Shown one piece after another: positions 1 to 11,299 of a DNA stretch of 64,000 nt; the first letter of the stretch is position 1; each line of letters opens with the position of its first letter. Origin of the DNA: Puccinia triticina (taxonomy: Eukaryota; Basidiomycota; Pucciniomycetes; Pucciniales; Pucciniaceae). The position numbers and the translations under genes were made by a program. The stretch lies in NCBI RefSeq assembly GCF_026914185.1, contig NC_070566.1:2232001-2296000 (forward strand), written 5' to 3'. A model generated the notes under the pieces. It was not told where the DNA came from, did no database searches, and saw only the letters and a list, made by a program, of their open reading frames with translations.

Positions 1-2
1 CT

Positions 3-605
3 GAATCCCGTTCAGGCACACAAGAAGAAGCAAGACAGGGATCTCCGCGCGTGCAGGATCCAACAGCTCGGCCGGCTGTCAAGGAGCAAGCATCTCGGCC
101 GGCTGTCAAGGAGCAAGCATCTCGGCCGGCTGTCCGAGACGAAGCAGCTCGGCCGGCTGCCCAAGACGAACCAGCTCGCCCGGGCGTCCAAGAACGAAAA
201 TCTCGTGCAGTTGTCCTTGAACGAGCCCCTCGTCCGGTTTTGCAAGAATCTCGCCCAGTTGCGCAAGAAACAGAAGAGGCTACCATTTTGAGACGGGCTG
301 ATTCATCTGTGTCAACTGAATCCCGTTCAGGCACACAAGAAGAAGCAAGACAGGGATCGCCGCGCGTGCATGATCCAACAGCTCGGCCGGCTGTCAAGGA
401 GCAAGCATCTCGGCCGGCTGTCCAAGACGAAGCAGCTCGGCCGGCTGTCCAAGACGAACCAGCTCGCCCGGGCGTCCAAGAACGAAAATCTCGTGCAGTT
501 GTCCTTGAACGAGCCCCTCGTCCGGTTTTGCAAGAATCTCGCCCAGTTGCGCAAGAAACAGAAGAGGCTACCATTTTGAGACGGGCTGATTCATCTGCGT
601 CAACT
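3..605 (+). repeat. Two coding tandem repeats of about 100 codons, each built of 9-codon repeats
   Basis: Copy 1 spans 3-317 and copy 2 spans 318-605. They are nearly identical except that copy 2 lacks one 27-nt (9-codon) unit, so length changes keep the frame. Each copy ends in the Ala/Ser segment 'RRADSS'. The unit boundaries (ARPAV, SRPAV, ARPGV, SRAVV, PRPVL) show a second, older level of repetition. The left end may continue outside the window. Confidence 0.9.
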
Positions 606-1046
606 TCGGACCAGACTTCACGACGGAGCTCGTTCAAGCCAGCCAGAGCTCCCGCATCAGTCCAGGAAGCAATCGAGCTTATGTGTATCTTTATAGAGGA
701 TTTTGGGGACCTCTATTCGCACGCTGACGCAGTCCGACTTCTGAACCAATGTGGCGACTGGTCGATGATGTTCGAAGTAGCCACATTAAGAAGACTCGAG
801 CAGGAATTGCAGCATGACCCGAGTGGCACGAATGGGCACGATGAAGACGCGCTCGACCCAGATTACGCGCACCGGGTTCAAAACCTCGTTTGGACTGCTG
901 AGGAGGATGAACTGATCTCACAGGATCCTCCTCAGACAGATGCTGACACCCAATTGAGGCGCAAAAAACTTTTGGAAAAGCGAAGCGCACAAGCTATTAA
1001 AAACCGTAAAGAATTTCTACAATTAAAGAAAAACTCCATCCAATAA
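3..1046 (+). CDS. Rap1-like telomere protein, C-terminal part (5' end outside window)
   Basis: The frame is open from the left edge to TAA at 1044-1046, giving 347 visible residues. Residues 1-200 are imperfect Arg/Pro-rich 9-residue repeats (pattern xxRPAVxEx). The last ~130 residues are non-repetitive: an acidic helical stretch (VQEAIELMCIFIEDFGDL), then 'VWTAEEDELIS', then a basic end with 'RKEFL'. In fungal and animal Rap1 proteins the C-terminal (RCT) domain has the same order: a helical bundle, a W-T-x-E-D/E-D segment and a closing basic helix with R-R-x-F-L. Rap1 binds telomeric DNA or its shelterin partner in the nucleus, and the RCT recruits other proteins. The match is from recalled family pattern. 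The N-terminal BRCT and Myb domains would lie outside the window, so identity is probable, not proven. Confidence 0.55.
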   Translation, partial: ESRSGTQEEARQGSPRVQDPTARPAVKEQASRPAVKEQASRPAVRDEAARPAAQDEPARPGVQERKSRAVVLERAPRPVLQESRPVAQETEEATILRRADSSVSTESRSGTQEEARQGSPRVHDPTARPAVKEQASRPAVQDEAARPAVQDEPARPGVQERKSRAVVLERAPRPVLQESRPVAQETEEATILRRADSSASTSDQTSRRSSFKPARAPASVQEAIELMCIFIEDFGDLYSHADAVRLLNQCGDWSMMFEVATLRRLEQELQHDPSGTNGHDEDALDPDYAHRVQNLVWTAEEDELISQDPPQTDADTQLRRKKLLEKRSAQAIKNRKEFLQLKKNSIQ

Positions 1047-2489
1047 CCCGTTTTTAGATGCATTCCCAGCAGCCCCTACTCCTTTCGTTTATGTTAGAGA
1101 GCCTCAAACACATTCAAAGATCAACAAAGCAGTCATATTGCTCTTGCTATTTTTCCTTCCTAATTTATTTTATCCGATAATATAAATTCCAAGGACGTGC
1201 CCGAACCACTAAATATACCATCCATTACATTAATAAAATTATCACACTCTGCTACTTGCACCTCGGATTGAACCTGCTGTGATCGGCGTATTTCTGTCTC
1301 ACCGCACAATGAGCACGTGCATGTGTAATTCCCCAACTGCCCTCACTCCGCGATGCCGAAAGCTACCGGGAATTCTCATAACGCATACCGCATGTACTAA
1401 GGAGATTGTTACTGACGGCAGTGCCGCGCACGTTCCACTCGGAGTGCTTCTGAAACCTCGGGTAACTGTGACGATGATGAGACACCAGTTAGCCGGGTAT
1501 CGTACATCTACATATGTATTTACCCTATAACTTGGGGATGTCACATTCTTGTCGTAGAAGCTGTTTGTTCTTGTCGATTTGGTTGTACAGATGCAGTATG
1601 TACGATAAGCCTATTGATGTGTGATTGATTCCAAACACTACTCTTGGGCCCCGTCTCATCTTCGGAATCCGGTTCACGACCACCTCGATGTATACTTCAA
1701 CCGGAGCCCCAGCAGCTGCAGGAACGTGGCCGCTGTTCTACTGAGCTTGGCAGCAATTCCGCCGCGCGGAGCCGGAACGCGAGTCCACTGCATGCTGGCT
1801 CGAACAACATCATTCGCGGATGAACTGCTTGGCAAGTTGGACAAGGGTTCTCGGGTTCAGGGCACGCCAGCATGGCTCCAACACAACCGCCGCTTTAGTG
1901 CAAACCTACTTGACCAGCCATTTTTGAAGAAAAAAAAAGACAATGCGCGAAGCCGTGGATTATTAAAGCGTAAAAAAACCAGCGTGGCACACGGCCACAC
2001 ACTTATCTTGGATTCAGATCCTACTTAGATCTAGGAAAGACTTTCTGCCTCGACTGAAAACCGCAAGATCAATACATACTACGCGCTTAGAAAGATCTTC
2101 CTGATATGCTTCACTCTGTTTCAAGGCCTAAACATGTATACACTTCCCTTAGCTTCTTCCGTCCGCTGACCGTACCTTGTCATGGTCCATCCCCCAATCC
2201 TAAGGTGAGAGAATCGACTGTAACGAGTCTCCAGTTTTTCTTGATCCCGGTGTATCTTAATTTATCTGAAACAGTCCAGGAAAACATAAAACCGCAAAGG
2301 ATCCAGCAACCAGAAAATTGGTCTCTTTGAATCAGCTACATAACAGCACCGCAGCTTTGCAAAAAGATCAAATTATCTATCCGAGCAAGCACTCTCGAAC
2401 GCCCTATCCACTGATCCTTAATCTTCAGACTCACTCGCTTCGCGGTCAAATCCAGAAAACAATCTACAAATCCGGCTCGGAAATTATAC
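1047..2489. other. Intergenic region, no gene recognised
   Basis: Only short unsupported open frames occur here (for example 1621-2028). It lies between the stop of the Rap1-like gene and the start of the phosphate transporter, in the same direction, so it should hold the 3' end of the first gene and the promoter of the second. No repeat or RNA gene was seen. Confidence 0.6.
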
Positions 2490-5159
2490 ATGGAGCAGAA
2501 GACTAAGCAGGGTAGTGAAAATACCTCCACGTCTTTGGAGATCGTCAGACCGGCTCAGCCGATCCACATCGAATCAGTTCCTACTTCTGAAAGGCGATGG
2601 ATTCCAAGTTAGCTCATTTCATCAATTTATTGGTCTTTATTCTTTCCACAATGTTTTGGTTCTGATAAATTGATGAGGATAATTTTAGAACTTTCTGAAG
2701 CCAAACTGTTGATCATCGCCTCAACTGGATTTTTCATCGGTGCGCATTTTTTCTTCTATAAAAACAAGAAAAAGATCTCAATGGAAGCTTTCGAAAGCTG
2801 ATGTTCTTTTCTTGAACTATCAACAGACGCATACGATCTTTTCACAATAAATTTGGTAGTCCCACTGCTCAACATTCAATACAATGGAAAGCTGGGATCC
2901 AAGTTGGCAAACGCGGCGCTTGCCGGAGGAGTACTGAAAGCAGCGACGAACATTGGATGTATTTTTGGTCAGATACTCTTTGGAACCCTGGGCGATGTGT
3001 ATGGTCGAAAGATAGTCTACCCGGCCGCTCTGGGCGTTGCGATACTGGGCACAGTCCTAACGATTGCTGCGCCTAATTCGCTCGGCCCTCAAGGCGTATT
3101 TATTTGGATGACCATTATGAGAATCCTAATGGGCGTAAGTTCCTTTTTCCATTAGCACTTTAGAAACCGCACAGATTATAGGCGTGTTGATGGCATTGCC
3201 TGCATAATATAACATGGAAAATAGATCGGGATTGGGGGAGATTATCCGATGTCTGCTAGTGTCGTTTCCGATAGAGCCAATATCAATAGACGAGGTCTCC
3301 TTCTCACTTTTACCTTTGCCGTAAGCTTATTTCAAACTCCGAATACCATGAGCGTGATTGTACAAACTAATTTTACACTCGACCTCTGGCTTTCGGATTT
3401 CCATCCTTCCAGATGCAAGGGTGGGGGAATCTAGCAGGGGCCATTGTTTGTATCGTGGTTCTATCAGCATTCAAGGAGTCGATTCAATCCCAAGGAGAGA
3501 TTGGACATTTCAATGCAGTTTGGCGACTGATTCTAGGGGTAATTCTAGTCCCAGCTCTAGCAACACTCTACCAACGTCTGAGGCTCCCCGAATCAGATCG
3601 AATGACTGAAGTTCTCAAGGAACGCAAGCTCAAGAAGGCGTTGAATGATGTCACTGGAACTCAGAACATGTCTGATATAGCCGAGCACCTGGGTAGTAAA
3701 GAAGCATTGGGTGGGATTCAAAATTTCCAAGAATCTAAATTGAACGCACTGAACGAGTTTGTAAGTCACCTAGAAACAGTGTCTTTTGAATTCATTCCTT
3801 GTTTGATTAGAGCTAACGCATCTTTGCCTTGTTAGAAAGTTTACTTTAGCAAATGGAAGCATCTGAAGCATTTACTTGCGACCACTTCCTGTTGGTTTTT
3901 ACTAGATCTGAGTTTTTACGGAATTGCACTGTAAGCGTCTAATACCAAGTTCAGGCCGTGATCAATTCCAATGCTAAACACGCAGATGATCATTTTTTGA
4001 TTTCGCAGAAATCAATCAATGGTTATTGCAGACATTGGATATGATCGTGCTGTCGAACCATGGCAAAACGCGTATGATAACACCAAAGCAAATCTCATCA
4101 TCACGATAGCTGGATTCCTGCCCGGATACTAGTTGAGTGTTCTATTATTCTATTGGTACTATATCTTCCAAAGTCCTAACAATCCTTGAAATTTTGATTT
4201 GTTTCAGCTTTACAATGTTTTTCATTGAGTACATCGGACGAAAGTCAGTTTTTGTTTCGTTGCTGAAATATTCTGAATCGCAGCGCTGAGGCAGATAAAT
4301 ATGAATCAGACCAATCCAAGTGGGAGGGTTTCTCATAGAAGGCTTACTTCTAGCTATTGTCGCTGGCGATTTCAAGAAACTTTCAAATCAGCCTGCCGGG
4401 TTCCTTGTTTGCTTTATACTGTTACAATTCTTTTTCAACTTTGGGTGAGTATTCTAGTTTCCGGTCGAGTTGTTCTATGGCACTCATTGTCTGCTCTTCT
4501 CCGGGTTTTTTTTCTCTCTCTCTCTCTCTTCATTTTTGTTTTATCTGATTACAGCGCAAATACAACAACCTTCGTATATCCAGCAGAAATTTTCCCAACA
4601 CGTTAGTTCAAGATAAAAAATCTTCCTCACTGGCCGCTTGCTCAACGTCCGTATTTCTTCAACAGGTGTTCGTGGTTTTGCGAGTGGGATCTCAGCGGCC
4701 GGTGGCAAAGTAAGGCTTTTCGACTGATCTATTGACTCAAGTCGGCGTATTCATTCAAATCCGCTAATCTCCATGTGCCTTGATTTCTTTTGACTATCTG
4801 AATGGATCCTCCTTGCTCATAGATAGGCGCCGTGATTGCAGCTCTTTCATTTGGTGAGCTCTCACAAGAAATAGGGACCAGCAGTGTTTTGTGGATTCTA
4901 GCCGTGAGTTTTGAAATTTGGGATTGACCTTCACAAAGTAAAAAGGGAAGTGACTCATGCCCGATTTATGGCACAATAGGGAACTAGCTTCCTTGGCGCA
5001 GCGATCTCCCTGCTACTTCCCGAAACTAAGGTAGACTTTTCAAATCACCTTTTTTTTTGAAACATGGCTGACAGTAAATTGTGAATGATTATGTTTTATT
5101 AGGGATGGGATGCAGATGAAGCTGATTCTTTCGAGCAAGCGCAACAACACAACAACTAA
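2490..5159 (+). CDS. High-affinity inorganic phosphate:H+ symporter, PHO84-type (MFS, PHS family)
   Basis: Fourteen exons read in frame to 529 aa: 2490-2607, 2689-2739, 2827-3134, 3225-3320, 3413-3760, 3836-3930, 4009-4131, 4208-4243, 4310-4444, 4555-4601, 4666-4709, 4823-4903, 4980-5030, 5103-5159. The exon lengths sum to 1590 nt with matching phases at every junction. Family marks in order: '[18 protein letters not shown]' (TM1), MFS motif 'GDVYGRK', '[12 protein letters not shown]' (PHS signature, exon 4), a ~90-residue charged central loop (exon 5), '[16 protein letters not shown]' (TM7), '[12 protein letters not shown]', '[12 protein letters not shown]' and 'PETKGWDADE' near the C-terminus. 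The family takes up phosphate with protons at the plasma membrane under phosphate limitation. Length is normal (~520-580 aa). Introns 1 and 7 use GTTAGC and GTTGAG donors, weaker than the GTAAG/GTGAG donors used elsewhere. No disabling change was seen. Confidence 0.93.
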
Positions 5160-7133
5160 CTCTTTACATTATCATCTGTTTTGCTCGATCAAACCCTTTT
5201 TAATGTTTTCTTTTTCTTATCAAATAGAATGATGGTACCTCCCAAAGCTTGCCAAAAGTCCTCCAAACATGAAGCTGTGTTTCTCGTTTTGTCATTAACT
5301 GCTTGTACAACTTTTCCTTTCCTGCTCCGTTAGTATGACTGGAGAAATATTATTGGATGTTACACATGTTTCAATAATCCCTTTACTTTGCGCACCGGAG
5401 AAAACTTCTGTGTGTGGCAATTGTGGTCATCCCAACGTCAACTCACAACCCTGCTGTGCGCGGCTCTCAAGACATCTGGAAATCTCTCTTTGTTGAAGCT
5501 GAGGCCGGAGGTTGAGGAGAAGAGGAAGGACCCAAAGAAAAACAACCCAGAGAGGCTCTGAGGGAAAGAACAAAGGGGGCCAAGGAAGCCTATGAAGAGG
5601 GCAAAAAGCTGCTAGCTCGCGTGGCGGAAAATTGCTCACGCTACAAGAGATTTTGTGCCGTAGAGACCTCAGGGAAATGCACACAGGAAGAAGATGGTTT
5701 TTGTTGCTGTCTAAGCCAGGGTTATATAAGCTATTACAATGGAGGGGCCAGATTGTGGGACAGAAGGTGAAGTTTGGATATGCAATCTGGAGGGAGAGAA
5801 AAGGAGTGACAGTGAAGCAAAAGGGGAGAAAATAGAGACTGGAGAAGATGGAATTTCAACACTCTTTATACAGAGATTTCCAGAGAGGAAGATTGGTTGT
5901 GTCTTTGACCCTTGTTTTGTTTTCTTTAATCACATGGCCGACATGGCTATGCCAGATGTCCCCTCTGTGATAAATCCACTCAAAGAGATTCAGAACCCAA
6001 GCACCATACTGCGATGTAAAGCCAGACTTCTTCCAGCCCCACTGGAGCCGTCAGTTTTGCGCACCAAGACAGTCAGATCCAGCGCAATCACTACCAATAA
6101 CTTGGCCTATACCTTCTCCTTGACTCGGACCCACTGCAAGACAATGACAATATTCCCAATCTACCTTCTGGAGGAAACCAATCCACCTCTACTGGAAACT
6201 ACTGGCTCAATTGTTCAAAGTCAGAAGCTTCAATATCATTCAATGATCCAAATGAAATACCCTCCCACCTTTACAACCCTTTGTGTCTGCCAATAATACA
6301 ATCACTCAAGAGCTGGGGGCAATGCCGTTGAAACAAATGATTCCAAGTAATCATTCCAAGACCTGCAATGTTTCACCCCCAGGGCCACAGCTCTACAATA
6401 TTGCACCCCTATCCAGAGTAATTGAGTCTTTGTACCCAGGCACCCCAAAATATCACGCAGGGAACATTTAAAGTGATTTTTAGGAAGGCAAAACAATGCA
6501 GACCAGTTGGTCACATACCCTTGGAACCCAACTTCCAAGGATGTTTGATTTGGACATCTTTCTTGTCTGTTTTTTTCAAACACCAATTTGCAGCTGCAGA
6601 GCATTTAACAATCTGGTAACTTTCATTGGATCCATATTGATCCCCAACTTTTTATCGTTGGTCGTCACTGCAAAGCTGGTATCTGTCTCTGTATTTTTTC
6701 TGTTCTGTTTTGTTTCTGTATTCCTCTTCTTTTCATCTATTCCTCTTCTTTTCATCTATTCCTCTTCTTTTCATCTATTCCTCTTCTATTCATCTATTCC
6801 TCTGTTTCTGTCTTCCTTCTGCTTATCTGCATCCTGTAGCAAGTCTTGATGAGAAGAGCATCAGTCGATGAGCTGATCTTGAAGTGGAGTAAATTTCAGA
6901 GTGGAGCCGGTTGCGTCGTGAGCAGGAGCAATAAGACAATACAGCTGCCAGTGAGTGGATGATTAATGTGGTTTGTCGAGGGGAAAAAGTCGGGAGAGAG
7001 GATGATGTGGTGAAACTTTTGACCAATTAGGTTAGGGCTTCTGAAACCGGTTGTTGCAAAGGAATGTGTGCCGCAGGTTGATTGTGAGCGGGTGCGCGAG
7101 TTTCAACAATTTGAATTTGTGATTATTTTGCTA
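5160..7133 (+). other. Non-coding or relic region with an unrecognised open frame
   Basis: A plus-strand open frame at 5739-6296 (185 codons from its ATG) is the longest in this stretch, and a different frame upstream (~5500-5770) encodes a charged Glu/Lys-rich stretch. I recognise no domain in either, and no convincing splice sites join them. A decayed transposon ORF is possible. Confidence 0.3.
6722..6802. repeat. Pyrimidine-rich tandem repeat, about 19-bp unit, 4 copies
   Basis: The unit CCTCTTCTTTTCATCTATT is repeated about four times with one changed unit near the end. No gene overlaps it convincingly. Confidence 0.8.
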
Positions 7134-7136
7134 TTA

Positions 7137-7333
7137 GGGGTGTTCAAAGTTGACTGCATAAAATCATAACACCATAAATTCATAAAGTTTTAATCTGAAA
7201 AAAATGTGTAACACCCAATCACTCAAAAAAGAGCAACAATTCTAAAATGGTACATAAAAAATGATCACTCAAAATTGTTATGATTTTATGATTTTATGAT
7301 TTGAAAAAAATATTATTTCAACTTTGAACACCC
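7137..7333. mobile_element. Small inverted-repeat MITE, PIF/Harbinger-like, TTA duplication
   Basis: The ends are inverted copies of GGGTGTTCAAAGTTGA and are flanked by TTA at 7134-7136 and 7334-7336. The 3-bp TTA duplication and G-rich ends fit PIF/Harbinger-type MITEs. The interior is AT-rich with no coding potential. A related internal segment lies at about 30075-30170. Confidence 0.7.
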
Positions 7334-7543
7334 TTATTATCTCTTTTCTTTCATCTCTCTTCTCCAAGCTAGATTAAACAAAATATGATAACATTATAGG
7401 CAATTTTTAAATGTATTGATTTCAACTTCTAGGCCTGTAGTTTCTTTTTTGATGTAATTGAACTTGTGGGTATACACTGTAGTTATAGACTGTAGTGCGC
7501 AATGCTAAAGCCAAATTTCAATAAACAAACATATTTACTTTGT

Positions 7544-7771
7544 GCACGGAGGGAAACTCGTTGCACAAGGGACTTTACGTTGACTCAATGTCACTTGACG
7601 TTGGGCCCCCCTCCATGCGCGCCAACAACTCCCCACAAGAAAATATCCGCACACGGGGGTGCCGTGCGATAGTTTCTTGGGGGGAGCTGGTGGCACACAT
7701 GGAGGGGGGGGCCAATGTCAAGTGACATTGAGTCAATGGAAATTCCTGTGCGCAACAAGTTTCCCTCTGTG
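7544..7771. mobile_element. Foldback MITE, about 228 bp
   Basis: The left arm (GGAGGGAAACTCGTTGCAC, then a TTGACTCAATGTCA block, then CCCCCCTCCATG) is matched in inverted order by the right arm, leaving a ~40-bp loop. No clear target duplication was found and the arms have diverged slightly. Confidence 0.7.
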
Positions 7772-8715
7772 TAAACAAATGTGTATTGAGTATTGGGTTG
7801 AGTTAATCTTTGAGAAGTTTGGATTAACATTGCAATCTTGCTCAGAGCTTCCATCAACTGCTCACATTTGCCCCAGTTTTTGTTTTGTTTTGAAGTGAGC
7901 TGCCATAAGAGATGCATTTCACTTAGTCTAAAACAGCAATGATCTAGCTTGCTCTTACTAACTGAAACAACATATAATTCATTCTTTTTTTGCTCAGTAC
8001 CTCTTCATAAGACATACCCCTGTGAATCTGTTTCATCAGCTGGATTTCCTCCAGCTCTTGAGGTATTTTGACAAGACAAGCAAGACAAATAAACTCCATT
8101 TATACTATATCTGAAGTAATTTTTTTGAACAGGTATTTCAAATTGACATCATCATAGTAATACTGAATGTTACATTGAGATAAATGTTTACAATGATGTA
8201 CATTGTAAAAATCTGCATTTCTTGCCAGATCCCCTGCAATCTCTAAAATTTTGGCCTATAAAAAGCCTCCAGTTTTTGATGGAGTAATCATATTTTCCAT
8301 AACTATACCAAGAATATACAAGCTCACAATAAATCTTGACTTCTTGGGATCACATACATATCATCCAGCTGCCCTAAGTCTGTCTCAGACTACTTAACAA
8401 TGAATCATGTTTACAACCAAATGGCATTTGTGATGATCTTCTTCTTGCGAGCTGGAATTCAATCCATGGAAAATATAATTGGTGATTGGATACATTTCAC
8501 CTATTTGAAATTTAAGATGAACTGACCTTGATTTCCATTGATGAAATCATATACATCAAACAGAAAATTGTGGTAACACAAGCAAAGGTGTTGGAACATT
8601 TGATTTGATTGCCAAAATTGCAGACAAATCAAATGATCCAGAGTTTTTGTTTCCTAAAACAACAGAAGATGGACTAAAGGACTACATAGATTCAGTGGAT
8701 TGGTTTTATAAAAAA
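7772..8715. other. No gene recognised
   Basis: This AT-rich stretch holds only short open frames. The longest, from 8605 on the plus strand, runs into the Helitron-like end and the inserted MITE, so it is not a gene model I would keep. Confidence 0.5.
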
Positions 8716-8741
8716 CTAGAGGACAAGGCGGCTACGCCGCT
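8716..8741 (-). mobile_element. Helitron-like 3' terminus (CTAG end with hairpin), minus strand
   Basis: Read on the minus strand, a GC-rich hairpin (stem GCGGC, 3-nt loop, GCCGC) is followed after 8 nt by CTAG, then T. Helitrons end in a hairpin about 10-12 nt before CTRR and insert between A and T. Near-identical ~29-bp ends occur at 44431-44459 and 45195-45223. The body would extend to the right, across the gene fragments at 10270-12826. The hairpin is interrupted by the MITE at 8742-8955 and resumes at 8964. No Rep/helicase gene is in the window and the 5' TC end was not found. Confidence 0.5.
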
Positions 8742-8955
8742 TAGAGATGGCACTTGGCACCCGCCGGCGGGTACCTGTCACACTTCAGCACATAATTCTA
8801 TGCGCTTGGAGGCGCCCATGGCGGGTGCCAGAGGTTCCATTCTAGTAAAAATACATCCAGGGAGCTGCACACGCACAATGGGTACCTGCAAGCGCAAATA
8901 ATTATGTGCTGAAGTGTGGCAGGTACCCGCCGGCGGGTGCCAAGTGCCATCTCTA
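8742..8955. mobile_element. Non-autonomous hAT-type MITE, 214 bp, 8-bp target duplication
   Basis: The ends are perfect inverted repeats of more than 50 bp starting TAGAGATGGC. The 8-bp sequence ACGCCGCT flanks both sides (8734-8741 and 8956-8963). An 8-bp duplication with YARNG-type ends is the hAT signature. The terminal region carries GGGTACC/CCGGCGGG motifs shared with the larger elements at 46259 and 54352. No coding capacity. Confidence 0.88.
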
Positions 8956-9372
8956 ACGCCGCTGCATCTCAGTACCCACTAACTTCTAGCCCCAGTCATC
9001 AGACCACCAATATCTTACCTGCCAGAGGCCATTCTGGTCATTGCATGTATTTCCTTGGGCCTTCTCTTTCAGTTGTAACCCAGGGTTGGAAGGTTAGTCC
9101 AGTGACAGCTTAGCCCTTATTTTTATCATTGTTTTATAATTTCTATTTCTGTTTTTCTTTCTTTCTTTCCTTTTTTTTTTTTTTTTTTTTTTTTTTGTGG
9201 GGGGGAGGGGGGTTGGACCCAACCACTTTGATCTTTCTCAAGTCAAAATCTTTACAAAGCCTCTTTCTGTTGGGTTTGAATGTAGTGAACCACACAAGAT
9301 TTTCATCTTACCCAACCTGCAAGAAATGTGAACACTTGGATTAGGAAAATACTGGGCTCATACAATAACACT

Positions 9373-10235
9373 AAAGATGTTCTAATGTTTTTTTCTTGTT
9401 ACCGCTGCCGTTACTGGTAAAGGTTGTGCATTACCAATAGGTTTTTCTCCCTTTTTTCTTTTGTGCCAACATGATTTTTTCCTGCAGGTGGGTGGTGATT
9501 TGGACTTTATTATAATAATTGGGGGGTAAGAGACCCAATACTCTTTGGTGCTAATAGAAAATGTGAATATCTACTGCTCATGAACTTGGATGGGGCCAAT
9601 GAAAGGTCAGATTCCTGCCACCAGGGCACCACAGCTTGAGATAAACAAAAACCGGAATCAGACTGGGCCAATTGGCATCATCTGTCAGTCCGCAGAAACA
9701 AGCAAAGTGGTGCCAGCACCACCTTGGTTGGGGTATGAATCCAGGTACAGATCAAACATTCATCACCACTCTTGCCTCTTACCACACTTGTTCTTCCCCT
9801 TTACATTAAACAAACCTTTTTTCACACTGACCCACTGTTTAAACCTAAATAACCTCATGACACAGCCCATTTTTGAACTGAAGATCAAGAAAATCCAAAA
9901 ACTAATGTATTATGATTGACTCAGGTGACAGGAGTACTTTTATCATTACCTTTGAATTGATGAAACAGGTATGACTGAAAACACATGTATCAAAACATAG
10001 TGGTTTTACAGTGGGATTTGTTATTTCTTCTCACTTTGTTATTTCTGCTCAACAGTCATGACTGTATTGAACTCAATGTAAATTACTCCCTTCAAGGAAT
10101 CAAGTCCAAATCACCACCCACATGCAGGAAAAAACCATATTGGCACAAAAGAAAAAAGGGAGAAAAAACTATTGGTAATGGACAACCCTTACCAGTAACG
10201 ACAGCAGTAACAAGACAAAAACATTAGAACATCTT
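9373..10235. mobile_element. Long-arm foldback element, about 860 bp
   Basis: The first ~140 bp (from AAGATGTTCTAATG through GTTACCGCTGCCGTTACTGG) return inverted at 10097-10235. Flanks show CAATAACA/CAATAACC, a possible imperfect 8-bp duplication offset by 3 nt on the left. The GTTACCG/CGGTAAC motifs recur in the elements at 15637 and 17004. The interior holds no recognised protein. The element directly follows the broken end of the CDF fragment, whose last exons are missing. Confidence 0.7.
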
Positions 10236-10269
10236 CAATAACCGCCATCGCTTCCAAGAGTGAGGGGGA

Positions 10270-11200
10270 AAGAGGATCAACAATTGGAGCGTGAGATGGC
10301 TAGGGAGAAGAAGAAGGGAGGAAGGGGACGGACTTCTTGAGTAATGCTGACGCTCCACAGGATGATGAGGGCAAGGGAGATAAGCATTGCGCCCAGCGGG
10401 TCGATCCACCATTGGATATTGGCCCCGGCGGCGTTCGTGAAGATCCCGAAGGCTTTCCATGTAGTTAGGATGAGGTTAAGGCTGCGAGATGAGAAGACAG
10501 TACAATGGTCGGGGGTAGAAGACTGACCATTGATGAAGAGATCTACGGAAAGCAAGAGGTTAGTGAGCGTGGAGAAAATTAGTTTAAGTGGGAGGTGGAT
10601 CTGAACGGACCGTTGCAATGGTCCTTCCAGAGCACCCGGACCTGTCCGTCCTGGTTCCTGACGGCTCAGCAATAGAAGAAGAGAACGGCTTTAGCAACGA
10701 AGAGGCAGAGACTGCGGCGATGGCGGGGATGTGGAGGCGCTGGTCGGCGGAGGCGGGGCCCTTGGCCAGACTCTTGATCGACTCGACCACCAGGACCACG
10801 GACGCACAGCCCATCACGCTCAAATAGACAATGTTGCTGATTGTTTCAAAGTGCGATCCGCCGCTCGGATACTTGCACAGATTGACCTTGCTCGCATATC
10901 AGTGTCTGCTCATATAATTACACACAAACACACACACATGCAGTTAGTGGGTTGTTCTGGGGAGAGAGAGAGGGAGATAGACAGGCGCATAGTTGAGGGT
11001 GAAGTTTGCACAGGGATTGAAGACCGCATCCAGCGCGGTGGCCAAGAAGGACAGCGGGAGCGAGGAGATGGCCGCGTAGAGCTGGAGGGCGGCCAGCAGA
11101 CAGTTGACAATGAAGGAGGCCTGGATGGCGATGCGGATTGGGTAGCGGAGGACATGGGGGCGTTGATAGCTTTGTGCGTCCAGGCATTTGGCCGGCATCA
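10270..11200 (-). pseudogene. Cation diffusion facilitator (CDF) transporter fragment, decayed
   Basis: Minus-strand exon-like blocks match the fungal CDF membrane domain in order: 'IVNCLLAALQLYAAISS' (TM1), 'KYPSGGSHFETI' (loop after TM2), 'MGCASVVLVVESIKSL' (TM3), 'FVAKAVLFFYC' (TM4), 'VLWKDHCN' plus 'DLFING' (TM5 entry; family D-H-x-N-D), 'WWIDPLGAMLISLALI' (TM6). Such proteins export Zn, Mn or Fe from the cytosol. It is broken: a frameshift near 10703 separates TM3 and TM4, TGA at 10666-10668 replaces a codon that is probably Trp, and both the N-terminal region and the whole cytosolic C-terminal domain are absent. It lies just 3' of the serine dehydratase fragment in the same orientation. 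Blocks are still joined by intron-like sequences. Confidence 0.75.
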
Positions 11201-11299
11201 GTTAGCTTTTTTTTTTCAAGAGCTCTCTGGTTGCTTCAAAGTGACACCCCGGGGGGAGATGGGGAAAGGGATGGAAAGTGACCTTTGGTAGAGGTTCCG

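Noticed and set aside
12..554. Minus-strand and alternative-frame open frames through the first 600 bases
   Set aside because: They mirror the tandem coding repeat: a 9-codon GC-rich unit without stops stays open in several frames. Only the plus frame continues into a recognisable C-terminal domain.
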